A DNA stretch of 31,686 nucleotides from a virus, in IMG/VR virus record IMGVR_UViG_3300022934_002923, positions 1 through 31,686 of that record; one strand, given 5' to 3'. The translations under genes were made by a program, and so were the position numbers. Within the stretch, counting starts at the first letter, position 1, and every line of letters starts with the position of its first letter. The notes under the pieces are model-generated. The model had not been told where the DNA came from. It did no database searches and saw only the letters and a program-made list of their open reading frames with translations. Positions 1-7,147 of this stretch are shown here, piece by piece.

Positions 1-126
1 TGCTTCTGTAAGCCAGACTTTACTTTTTATTTGGCCTTTCCAAAAACTTTCTAATGTACGATACCTATCTTCGCTATCGCGGATAGCGTCCATCCAAAAC
101 AATATATCTTCTATTTCAATTTTCAT
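1..126 (-). CDS. Partial CDS, N-terminal 42 residues of an unrecognised phage protein
   Basis: An ATG at 126-124 opens a frame that stays open to the left edge, so only the first 42 codons are present. It begins MKIEIEDILFWMDAIRDSED and continues with an aromatic and basic stretch containing SFWKGQ and SKVWL. The ATG overlaps the TGA of the preceding gene as ATGA, the usual coupling in this operon, which supports the start. The function cannot be decided from this fragment. The SKxWL-type segment recalls the start of SAM-methyltransferase-like proteins in marine phages, but that is a weak impression only. Confidence 0.6.
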   Translation of the reverse strand, partial: MKIEIEDILFWMDAIRDSEDRYRTLESFWKGQIKSKVWLTEA

Positions 127-554
127 AATTTATATTCAAAATTTTGACAGGTTTTGCCTTTACGTAAAAATTTTGCACCATTACGCAAATGAAACTTTTC
201 TGCCATTTCAGTTAACGGACTTAGTGTGCAAAATCTTTTGATGTGAGGCTTTTCTTGTTGTATTTTTTCTGCTGTACTAAAAATAATTTCTCTGCCGGCA
301 CCTTTATCATAACTCCATACAGTATAAAACATTGCTGTATTAGGATTATCAGTGTTGTTTAGTTCTTCTTCTGTAATAACAACACCGTTAGTATATGCAA
401 CACAAACAACTGCACGAGCAACAAACTCTTCGTCGTCTATTAAACAGTAAACTTCTCTACCGTTTACTGTCCGCCAATGCATTGGCAAATGAGGACGTAC
501 TGGATCGTCTTTTACATAACCTAATGTCCAATCGTCATTAACTAATTTTAACAT
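123..554 (-). CDS. GNAT-like acetyltransferase (tentative)
   Basis: This 143-residue protein has the alternating beta/alpha look of a small GNAT-type N-acetyltransferase. A central strand with the acidic turn CLIDDEEFVARAVVCVAY is followed by a helix (REIIFSTAEKIQ) and a C-terminal TLSP...MAEKFHLRNGAKFLRKG segment, which resembles the end of GNAT folds, where a helix leads to an xNGA-type strand. I do not see a clean Q/RxxGxG/A acetyl-CoA loop, so the family call is weak. The start at 554 has AAGG about 9 bases upstream. It overlaps the radical SAM gene before it by 17 bases and the next gene by 4 bases, so it is probably co-translated with them. If it is an acyltransferase, it could acetylate an amino group on a sugar made by the cluster; that is inference. 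Confidence 0.45.
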   Translation of the reverse strand: MLKLVNDDWTLGYVKDDPVRPHLPMHWRTVNGREVYCLIDDEEFVARAVVCVAYTNGVVITEEELNNTDNPNTAMFYTVWSYDKGAGREIIFSTAEKIQQEKPHIKRFCTLSPLTEMAEKFHLRNGAKFLRKGKTCQNFEYKL

Positions 555-1536
555 TTTCTTTTACCTTTGGTAGTTTACTGTCTGCTGAACTTACACAACT
601 TGGTGTAACACATGCTTGGGGCTCTTTAAATATTTCAAATCCTTCAGATAATGTACCCAAAGGTTCTTCGTGACAACTGTAACTACGTTTTACTTCGTTT
701 TCACGTATAACTATTCCTTGGTAACCTGCATTGCAAGTCCACCCTTGAAACTTATTAAAGCCAAACGCATTAAAACGTTCTGCTTGATCTAATTCGTACT
801 CTATTCCTTTATCGTCGTAGAGCGCAACTTGGGCGACTTGGACTTTTCCGACTTGTTGTGGGAATCCGGTTCGCATTTTTTGTATTTGTTCATCAGTGTA
901 TCCATGTACCACGTAGCTGGCGGTAGGATCGGACTGTGGCTTGAGAGTGACGTTAATACCTCTGGCGGCAAATCGTTCAAGCCTTTCGTAAAGATCTTCA
1001 AAAATTTCAGGAACCATAACTTGATTGATTGTAACATAGGTTCCTCCTTTCATTAATTGCAAGCATTTGTCTCCAAACTCTTGCTCGTTAGCAAACTCTG
1101 CATGGTAACTTGCAGTTATACTTCTGCGTTGCAGAGTCTTAGTTGTTTCTAACCATTTGTTCCACCATTTACTTCCTGGACTTAGGTTAGTAGTCATATG
1201 TATACTTTGATATTCAGGTGCTGTATCACTACAGTAATGCTCTATGAGCTCCCCAAAGTATTTATAGGCTGTTGGCTCACCTCCGCTGAAACTGAAATGA
1301 AAGTTATTAAATCCGTTTTCTCTTGCTTGCATTTTTATTTCAGTAAGAGATCGTTTATATAATTCTAAATCTTGATGATCAGGAGTACTTGATCTTGCAT
1401 AAGGCCAGCAGTAACTACAATTATAGTTACAAAATCTCGCAAGAATCCAAGATACTGTAAACAAGTCAGTATCTAATAAAGTTTTTTGACCAAACTTTGT
1501 TATATTATTCCATGGTATGTTTTCGAAATTGTTCAT
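538..1536 (-). CDS. Radical SAM enzyme with C-terminal cysteine cluster (copy 2 of the module)
   Basis: This 332-residue radical SAM protein carries C36-x3-C40-x2-C43 (FCNYNCSYCW), which binds the catalytic [4Fe-4S] cluster, and a GGEP motif at 85-88 (FSFSGGEPTA), which contacts the SAM amino group. After the barrel, Cys268, 288, 309 and 314 form a C-x19-C-x20-C-x4-C set that suggests a twitch/SPASM-like auxiliary Fe-S site. SPASM and twitch proteins often modify peptides but also sugars and alcohols, so the substrate is open. The gene overlaps the GT-A-like gene 1505-2179 by 32 bases and the GNAT-like gene by 17 bases. No strong ribosome site precedes the ATG at 1536, so translation probably depends on coupling. 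The same GT-A-like/radical SAM order recurs at 7144-9416. Enzyme class is secure; reaction is not. Confidence 0.88.
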   Translation of the reverse strand: MNNFENIPWNNITKFGQKTLLDTDLFTVSWILARFCNYNCSYCWPYARSSTPDHQDLELYKRSLTEIKMQARENGFNNFHFSFSGGEPTAYKYFGELIEHYCSDTAPEYQSIHMTTNLSPGSKWWNKWLETTKTLQRRSITASYHAEFANEQEFGDKCLQLMKGGTYVTINQVMVPEIFEDLYERLERFAARGINVTLKPQSDPTASYVVHGYTDEQIQKMRTGFPQQVGKVQVAQVALYDDKGIEYELDQAERFNAFGFNKFQGWTCNAGYQGIVIRENEVKRSYSCHEEPLGTLSEGFEIFKEPQACVTPSCVSSADSKLPKVKENVKIS

Positions 1537-2179
1537 ATAGCCAATCGTAATCGTTAATTAACTGAAGATTATCGCTGTTAGAAATGCCAAACTCCATACC
1601 AGCCCGAGCACCTCGTATCGCATATTCACCAAAGTTTCCATTGCTGACTGTAGTCCATGTGTTAAGCCTTGCGTCTGTTTCTTCATTTACTTGTCCTTGT
1701 ATCGTTTTGCTTGATAGTTTAGCACATTCTCTAAATGCACTGCGCCATGTACTGTACGGATCTGCATTAAAAGCAGTAATATTTGATATTTGATTTACAG
1801 CACAAAATTTATCTGATATGCTTGTAGTCATATCAGGTTTACTTAAATCCATATTGATAGTAAGTTTGCGTGGAAGTAATTTTACTCCACCATAACCGTA
1901 TTCTAAATTGTTAATAGGGTTAATACTACGCCAAACATGCACAGTTTCTAAATTATATTCGTCTACTTCATAGTCAAAGTTAAAGTCGTTTACTAATTGT
2001 GCGTCAGCATCAACAACCCAAAACATTTTAGTAAAACATTTTTTAGCCGCTTTAATGTGTGCTTGGTGTATACCTTTTACGCCGTCAACACGTTTTGCTG
2101 TTGGAAACTTACTTTTTAGCAAATTCCAATTATCTTCTGCATATGCTTCGCCATAACTAATAAAGACAATATCGTACAT
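1505..2179 (-). CDS. GT-A-like glycosyltransferase family protein (copy 2 of the module)
   Basis: This 224-residue protein begins with a Rossmann-type strand (DIVFISYGE) and has FWVVDADAQL, with DAD at 57-59, matching the DxD metal/nucleotide-sugar site of GT-A transferases. It is clearly a paralogue of the 297-residue protein at 8523-9416. Shared elements in order are DIVF(I/L)SY.E..AE.N, AKRV.GV.G...AH, VDAD, YG.GG.K...RK...NM, P...WR..FRE..K and GAR.G. This copy is shorter at both ends and has replaced the loop after the DxD. The donor and acceptor sugars are unknown. It starts the last block of the operon, 31 bases after the SGNH-like gene, and overlaps the radical SAM gene that follows. 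Its ATG has no close Shine-Dalgarno sequence; a weak promoter candidate at 2186-2214 would give a nearly leaderless message. Confidence 0.7.
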   Translation of the reverse strand: MYDIVFISYGEAYAEDNWNLLKSKFPTAKRVDGVKGIHQAHIKAAKKCFTKMFWVVDADAQLVNDFNFDYEVDEYNLETVHVWRSINPINNLEYGYGGVKLLPRKLTINMDLSKPDMTTSISDKFCAVNQISNITAFNADPYSTWRSAFRECAKLSSKTIQGQVNEETDARLNTWTTVSNGNFGEYAIRGARAGMEFGISNSDNLQLINDYDWLYEQFRKHTME

Positions 2180-2185
2180 TTTACT

Positions 2186-2214
2186 ACTTTAACATCTTTC
2201 CTTATTTTTGTCAA
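2186..2214 (-). promoter_or_regulatory. Weak sigma-70-like promoter candidate
   Basis: On the minus strand TTGACA (2214-2209) is separated by 17 bases from TAAAGT (2191-2186), a full -35 and a 4/6 -10 match. It lies in the only gap longer than 1 base within the accessory operon. The predicted start of transcription falls close to the ATG at 2179, so the message would have almost no leader. Chance occurrence in AT-rich DNA is possible. Confidence 0.3.
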
Positions 2215-2999
2215 GTGTTTCGTAAGTATGACCAAATTAAAGAAGCATTTCTTTTATTGTCAAGACGGCCGCAATGTGTTAAATCTCTTGCAGTATTACC
2301 AAACTCTAATTTGTGGCATTTTCCGTAGTATGCCGCATCATCAAAATACGATGCATTAAAAGTTTTTGTACTACTCCACATCCATTTAATTTGATCTATC
2401 TTGAACATTGCTGACATAATAGGATTATATTCGTTTTCAAAAAATCCAGACCAATACGGATCATCTTTAGACCATAATCCTAAAAACTCTGGATGCATTT
2501 TTTTGTAACGTGTTAGTCGGTGTGTATTTGTAAACAAATTAATAACTGCCCACGGCTTAGGATAATTTTTTCTTAATAGATAATTATTAGTTAATGTAAA
2601 GTCTAATGCCGCGCCTGGAACACCTAAATTAATAACAGGCCGATCTGCTTTTTTACTTAGATAGTGAGTAATTGTTTCATCTTCTGCTACTCCAATACCA
2701 GCAGTCATTGAACACCCAAATACAACTATAGAATCTCTCCAAGGTATATTATCAAATTCTGGTGCTCGGTATCCTTTAGAATTTACTATGTATTCAACTT
2801 TTTTAGTTCTATAGTGCCAATCTTCAGGCTGTGTTTGTAGATTTTGTTGAAACAATTCGTATGTGTCACCTGACGAAAATTTATTAGTAAGGACATTAGG
2901 GTTATCGTGATCAAACAACGTTAACCATTTATAAGTTAACAGCTCTTTATCAGTATAATACTCAGGAACCTCTACAGGGGCTTGCGGCCATTCATGCAT
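2211..2999 (-). CDS. SGNH/GDSL hydrolase-like protein
   Basis: This protein of 262 residues (from ATG at 2999) has the SGNH layout. The nucleophile block is VVFGCSMTAGIGV with Ser97, where GCS replaces the classic GDS; a glycine block NLGVPGAALD follows; an asparagine-containing strand INLFTNTHRL fits block III; and DLTHCG near the C terminus fits the DxxH block. Family members are esterases, lipases or carbohydrate O-acyl transferases/deacylases, so here O-acyl removal or addition on a glycan is plausible. An upstream in-frame ATG at 3047 would add 16 residues and overlap the previous gene by 56 bases. I prefer 2999 because GGAG lies 9 bases before it and the overlap drops to 8 bases. The neighbour at 2992-4035 is a second SGNH-like protein. 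The family is fairly sure; the activity is not. Confidence 0.72.
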   Translation of the reverse strand: MHEWPQAPVEVPEYYTDKELLTYKWLTLFDHDNPNVLTNKFSSGDTYELFQQNLQTQPEDWHYRTKKVEYIVNSKGYRAPEFDNIPWRDSIVVFGCSMTAGIGVAEDETITHYLSKKADRPVINLGVPGAALDFTLTNNYLLRKNYPKPWAVINLFTNTHRLTRYKKMHPEFLGLWSKDDPYWSGFFENEYNPIMSAMFKIDQIKWMWSSTKTFNASYFDDAAYYGKCHKLEFGNTARDLTHCGRLDNKRNASLIWSYLRNT

Positions 3000-4035
3000 T
3001 AATATGTTCTCCAAGTAATTTTGCATACAAATCGTGTGCTTTTGCACTTGGATGGCAACAAACTGTTACCCAATGATTCTTTGTTCCTTTACCGTTATAA
3101 TCCCAAAAACCTTTATTAAAGATGCCTTCTTTCTTTAAACACAGATCCATAAAAGTTTCGCAACCATCAGGATAGAACATTTTATCCCAAGGCCATTGAT
3201 CTACAAGTTTTTTAAGTGTTTCTAAATGACCTTCGTGACGATTAGCTTTTAATTTTTCTACAGCGGCTTTACTATCAGAGGCTGACTGATAATAAGTTAT
3301 ATTTTGTCCTCCGTCTCGAACACTGTAATCTTGTAGGATTAAATTAAATTTTTCTTTTGTATAATTTTTATCAAACCCTGGAGTAATAATTAATTTTGCA
3401 TCATTCGCTATACACCAATTTTTTAACTCAATAACATTTCCAATTTGTTCTAAAACAGCAGACTTTTCAGAATATACTGCTTCAGCATAACCTTGCCATA
3501 GAGTTCTTTTAGAGCCCGAAGGTTGATCCCTATAATGTGGCCACATACAATGAAATTGTCCATGTTCATTAAACTCATCATTTGCAAGATCAAATCTTTC
3601 TTGTCCGCTTGGCATATAAATTACTATAATTTCTTTAGCATGATGCCAATCAATATCAGGCCAAAGATATAAAGATCTAATTGATGCTCTATTTCCTCTT
3701 CCTCTTAAGCCAAAATTAATTGGCGTATATTCTTTCTTTAAATATTTTTTACATAAAACATTTACAAAAGAATTTTTATATTCCATGTTTGTCCAATCAA
3801 TCTGATCTCCTTTAAGTTCAAGCTCTGGATAATCTTTAACTAATTGTTTCTTAGCATTACTATCAAGTTTTGGAGCCATAGGAATACCTGTTTTATCCAT
3901 ATGCCAATCGTAACTTTCATACAAGTCTTGATCAACTGCTCCTTGTCCTTCAACAAAAGAACAACCTAAACTAATAACTGCTTTTTTTGTACGTTTTAAA
4001 TCTTTGTTTATTTTATCTATATATTTAAAATACAT
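2992..4035 (-). CDS. SGNH/GDSL hydrolase-like protein, second copy
   Basis: This 347-residue protein opens with a strand and nucleophile block AVISLGCSFVEGQG (Ser26), followed by INFGLRGRGNRAS as the glycine block and VIYMPSGQERF where block III should be. It ends in VCCHPSAKAHDLYAKLL, a C-terminal His block typical of SGNH proteins. About 100 residues before the end form an insert with aromatic and lysine-rich segments. No signal peptide or membrane segment is seen, so it should act in the cytoplasm of the infected cell or in the virion. GGAG lies 8 bases before the ATG, and the previous gene ends 1 base away, so the two are probably translated together. It is only distantly similar to the next gene outside the catalytic blocks. 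A carbohydrate esterase or acyltransferase role is inference. Confidence 0.65.
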   Translation of the reverse strand: MYFKYIDKINKDLKRTKKAVISLGCSFVEGQGAVDQDLYESYDWHMDKTGIPMAPKLDSNAKKQLVKDYPELELKGDQIDWTNMEYKNSFVNVLCKKYLKKEYTPINFGLRGRGNRASIRSLYLWPDIDWHHAKEIIVIYMPSGQERFDLANDEFNEHGQFHCMWPHYRDQPSGSKRTLWQGYAEAVYSEKSAVLEQIGNVIELKNWCIANDAKLIITPGFDKNYTKEKFNLILQDYSVRDGGQNITYYQSASDSKAAVEKLKANRHEGHLETLKKLVDQWPWDKMFYPDGCETFMDLCLKKEGIFNKGFWDYNGKGTKNHWVTVCCHPSAKAHDLYAKLLGEHINA

Positions 4036-4036
4036 G

Positions 4037-5362
4037 TTAGTCTCCTACGTGATCTTGTATTTTTAAAACCGACGATGGAAGTTTTTTAGTTGTATTATCA
4101 ATAAGTACTTCATAATTATAGTCTAATACCGGTTTCATTGATTTAAACCATGTTAATTTTTTATCGTTTGGCATTTCTTTTATTTCTTTGATTAATTTAA
4201 TAATTGCTTCTAATCTATCCCATGTATCGAGTTCGTCGTAACTTTCGTCAAAATAATCGCTAAATGTTTTGTATCCTAATTCATGTAAATATTTAAGACT
4301 ATGTTTATTTCCGTATGTTATAAACGGATGTCGAGCCGCAACAGGTTTAAAACTTTTTTCACTAATAAAACAGGTATTCTCAGCAAAAGATGCTTCGCTT
4401 ACAACACTTATCCAACTATCTCGTGTTTCTTGATGATACAAATCTCTTTCAAAAAGTCCTCCCATAGGCCCTTCAAATTCTTTTCTTTTTAGATCGTTTA
4501 AATCTTTTCTTGGATACATTGGAAGTAAAGGCGCTAATTTATTATACTCATCAACTGTAAGAACCTTGCCTTCATAATGAGAATTTCCTCGAACAAAAAA
4601 ATTCATACTGTTTATGCCATCATCTAACAAATTATTTTCTACTAACTTATGAAACATCCAAATACGATGTGGTCTATTTCTTTTTTGAAAACAGTTATAT
4701 GTTTTGATATTGTCTAAATTAGCAGACTTGTATTCAATATGATCATCAACTGTTGGTAATACATCTTGTTGTTTTTTAGCACTATCTTGTATAAAGGATT
4801 CAAATTGAATATTAGGAATTACACACATTTGTTCTGTAATATTGTTTAAATTACAATATTCTTTATATTGTGCTTCAACTGCCATATTACCCGTAACATA
4901 TATAATTTGTGATGGTGGCAAATTGTATTTTTTACATGCATCATGAAACCAATCAAACAACCAGTCAGTATGATATCCTTCGTGAGACTGATCTAATAAT
5001 AAAAAGGCTTTTTGTTTTCTCATTGCACCTAAAATTTTAGGATGCAGATAATAAAAAATAGTATAACGATCTACCATTGATCTATCATATAATTTATCTA
5101 AATCTTTAAACCCACACCAGTCCCAAGGAGCATGTGTTACTCCAACCGGAATTACATATTTTTTATATTTTTTTCTGTTGTTAAATGTATCAAAAACAAC
5201 TTCTCCTGGAGAAAAATTATTAAATTTCCATTTTAAAGTTTTATATCTTGCAAGTGTGCCAATAAGAGGACTTGCTGGAAATCTTTTAATTGTAGACGGA
5301 TTAACATCTTTACAATTTTGTACATTTAATTTTTGTGAAAGATCTTCAAAAATAAAATTCAT
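4037..5362 (-). CDS. Glycosyltransferase-like protein with EKxFKP motif
   Basis: This is a 441-residue protein from the ATG at 5362, which overlaps the previous stop as ATGA. An in-frame ATG at 5374 would add four residues (MGKE) and is the alternative start. The C-terminal third has SVVSEASF, then FISEKSFKPVAARHPFI at about 332-348 and LKYLHELGYKTF. This order of a Glu-containing strand, EK(S/T)FKP and HPFI, then a GYKTF helix is seen in many phage and bacterial proteins related to GT-B sugar transferases, including fucosyltransferase-like (GT10-like) ones, where it forms the nucleotide-sugar side. The N-terminal half, with VTHAPWDWCGF and LLLDQSHEGYH, I do not recognise. Position between a 2OG oxygenase and SGNH-like genes fits a glycan role. 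Donor sugar and acceptor are unknown. Confidence 0.6.
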   Translation of the reverse strand: MNFIFEDLSQKLNVQNCKDVNPSTIKRFPASPLIGTLARYKTLKWKFNNFSPGEVVFDTFNNRKKYKKYVIPVGVTHAPWDWCGFKDLDKLYDRSMVDRYTIFYYLHPKILGAMRKQKAFLLLDQSHEGYHTDWLFDWFHDACKKYNLPPSQIIYVTGNMAVEAQYKEYCNLNNITEQMCVIPNIQFESFIQDSAKKQQDVLPTVDDHIEYKSANLDNIKTYNCFQKRNRPHRIWMFHKLVENNLLDDGINSMNFFVRGNSHYEGKVLTVDEYNKLAPLLPMYPRKDLNDLKRKEFEGPMGGLFERDLYHQETRDSWISVVSEASFAENTCFISEKSFKPVAARHPFITYGNKHSLKYLHELGYKTFSDYFDESYDELDTWDRLEAIIKLIKEIKEMPNDKKLTWFKSMKPVLDYNYEVLIDNTTKKLPSSVLKIQDHVGD

Positions 5363-6126
5363 TTCCTTACCCATTCCTCAACATTAGTACCAGTAACTTT
5401 ACTTCTACGTTCAATTAAGTCTAATATTGTTTTATCATTTTTTTGAGCATCTGTTGGCAAAAATAATGCTCGCTGTCTTTTGTCTGCATCTTTATCAGGA
5501 TGTGTTAGATAATATACTGCAATACTATTACGTGTTTTATCAACTGGGCAATTAACTTCTGTTGCAAGGCCATGCCAGCTATCCTGCGTAGTATCAAAAA
5601 AGATTGCTCTATTAAATAAAGGAGCAATTTTTTCTTTTAAATTTTTGTCTTTATCCCAAAGTCCAAAGTGTCCGCCCCATTCTTCTTGCCAATCAGGTGT
5701 TAGATAAATTAACAAATTAAATTTTCTTTGTAGTCCTAACTTTGGATGTATACTATAATCTAAATGAGGATTTAACTTTCCGCCTGCAGGATGTGTATGC
5801 CAACCACCGCCATGTAATCCTGGATCAGAATATAAATCATTGCATCCTGTAAGTTCTGAAATAATTTTAATAAATTCAGGAGAATTTAATTCGTGTAATA
5901 ATTTATAAGTATTAGGCAAAAATTTATCCCAAACATTACATGTCTTCTTTAATTCAATTTCGTTATCATAATTACCGTTATAACTTTTAGAATTAAAATT
6001 AGGAAATTCTTGTGCTACCTTATCAGCAACTGTTTGATCTAAAAAGTTGTCTATAACACAATAATTAAAAGGCTTTTTTTTAGAAAAATCTTTAAATTGT
6101 GTTTCCAGACTGCACACATTAACCAT
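5359..6126 (-). CDS. 2-oxoglutarate/Fe(II)-dependent oxygenase (prolyl 4-hydroxylase-like)
   Basis: This 255-residue protein shows the double-stranded beta-helix oxygenase signature. H121-L-D123 (NPHLDYS) and H185 (DSWHGL) form the Fe(II) facial triad, and R199-N-S201 (KTRNSIAVYYL) is the RxS pair that binds the 2-oxoglutarate carboxylate. Spacing and the WGGHFGLWD turn match the prolyl 4-hydroxylase/2OG-FeII_Oxy_3 family, which hydroxylates proteins or small molecules using O2 and 2-oxoglutarate. Such enzymes are frequent in marine T4-like phages, but targets are mostly unknown. Here it lies between the RmlB-like gene (8-base overlap) and a glycosyltransferase-like gene (ATGA overlap), so hydroxylation of a sugar or of a glycosylated protein is a reasonable guess. 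Class is secure; substrate is not. Confidence 0.87.
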   Translation of the reverse strand: MVNVCSLETQFKDFSKKKPFNYCVIDNFLDQTVADKVAQEFPNFNSKSYNGNYDNEIELKKTCNVWDKFLPNTYKLLHELNSPEFIKIISELTGCNDLYSDPGLHGGGWHTHPAGGKLNPHLDYSIHPKLGLQRKFNLLIYLTPDWQEEWGGHFGLWDKDKNLKEKIAPLFNRAIFFDTTQDSWHGLATEVNCPVDKTRNSIAVYYLTHPDKDADKRQRALFLPTDAQKNDKTILDLIERRSKVTGTNVEEWVRK

Positions 6127-7147
6127 TAACCAGCCACCTATTATTATCTAAAGTCCAATGAATTACTTTTTCAAGTTTATCAAATGCACTACTTGGCTTC
6201 CATCCCATATCTGCCATCTTTGTTCCATCAAGTGCATAACGTAAATCATGCCCCGGACGACTGCTATGGAAATCGACCATTTCATAATTTAAAGGCTTAC
6301 CTTGTGTATCTGCAATAAACTGTGCAAGTTCAAGATTGTTAATTTCTGTACTACCTACAATATTAAACTTTTGACACTTAGCTCCTGTTTCGTCTGGCTT
6401 TAACTTGCTTAAATCATACTGGTATAAAAATAATAATGCATCTGCAACATCTTTTGCATGAATATAATGTCGACTTCCTGCAACTGTTTTTTCTGCGTTT
6501 GAATGCACTGTTACTAATTCGTTATCTCTTACTCGTTTAATACACATAGGAATATACTTTTCTGCATTTTGTCTTTCACCAAATACATTCATAGTATGTG
6601 TAATAATAGCAGGTAGGCCGTAAGTGTTTTCGTAAGCAACAACTAATTCGTTGCCTGCCGCTTTTGTAGCACTATAAGGATTTGTGCTATTATATCTATC
6701 ATTCTCTTTATAACTAATACCGGCCGGTGCAGGGCCAAAAATTTCATCTGTACTAAAGTAGGCAAACATATCTAAACTATCTAAGTTTCGAGCATAGTCT
6801 AACAAATTTGTTGTTCCAACTACATTATCTAACACAAATTCCATTGGATATGAAATACTGCGATCAACGTGTGATCCTGCGGCTAAGTGAGCAATAAGAT
6901 CTACTTTGCCTATCATTGCACGAATTTGCGGATTTAGTTCTGCCTTTAAATCATGATGTACTATGCGAACACGTTTACGTTCTTGTTCTGGATATGTCAT
7001 CATTACTTCATGCAACCTATTTAAGTTGCCGCTGTAATCTAATCTGTCTAATGTAACAATTCTCCAATCAGTTTCTGATAGAATTTTATCTATCAAATGA
7101 TGTGCAATAAATCCTGCTCCGCCGGTTACTAATACTGTTTTACTCAT
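6119..7147 (-). CDS. rmlB: dTDP-glucose 4,6-dehydratase-like (RmlB family)
   Basis: This is an extended short-chain dehydrogenase of 342 residues. The N-terminal TGGAGFI (8-14) binds NAD, TDE at 133-135 (FSTDEIFG) is the dehydratase Asp/Glu pair with its Thr, and Y158-x3-K162 (YSATK) is the catalytic pair. RPGHDLRYALD near the C terminus is characteristic of RmlB, which turns dTDP-glucose into dTDP-4-keto-6-deoxyglucose, the precursor of rhamnose and many deoxy/amino sugars. GDP-mannose dehydratases are an alternative, but the C-terminal motif argues for dTDP. The start at 7147 overlaps the previous stop as ATGA and has AGGA 7 bases upstream; a longer in-frame start at 7171 is less likely. 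RmlA, RmlC and RmlD are absent from the window, so the remaining steps come from the host or from elsewhere in the phage. Confidence 0.88.
   Translation of the reverse strand: MSKTVLVTGGAGFIAHHLIDKILSETDWRIVTLDRLDYSGNLNRLHEVMMTYPEQERKRVRIVHHDLKAELNPQIRAMIGKVDLIAHLAAGSHVDRSISYPMEFVLDNVVGTTNLLDYARNLDSLDMFAYFSTDEIFGPAPAGISYKENDRYNSTNPYSATKAAGNELVVAYENTYGLPAIITHTMNVFGERQNAEKYIPMCIKRVRDNELVTVHSNAEKTVAGSRHYIHAKDVADALLFLYQYDLSKLKPDETGAKCQKFNIVGSTEINNLELAQFIADTQGKPLNYEMVDFHSSRPGHDLRYALDGTKMADMGWKPSSAFDKLEKVIHWTLDNNRWLVNG

Noticed and set aside
829-1056. Plus-strand reading frame opposite the radical SAM gene
   Set aside because: It mirrors conserved coding sequence and has no ribosome site or family resemblance.
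1259-1266. TATAAATA on the minus strand
   Set aside because: It lies inside the radical SAM gene with no gene start nearby; probably chance in AT-rich coding sequence.
3000-3047. Longer N terminus for the SGNH-like gene from ATG at 3047
   Set aside because: It would overlap the upstream gene by 56 bases; the ATG at 2999 has GGAG at good spacing.
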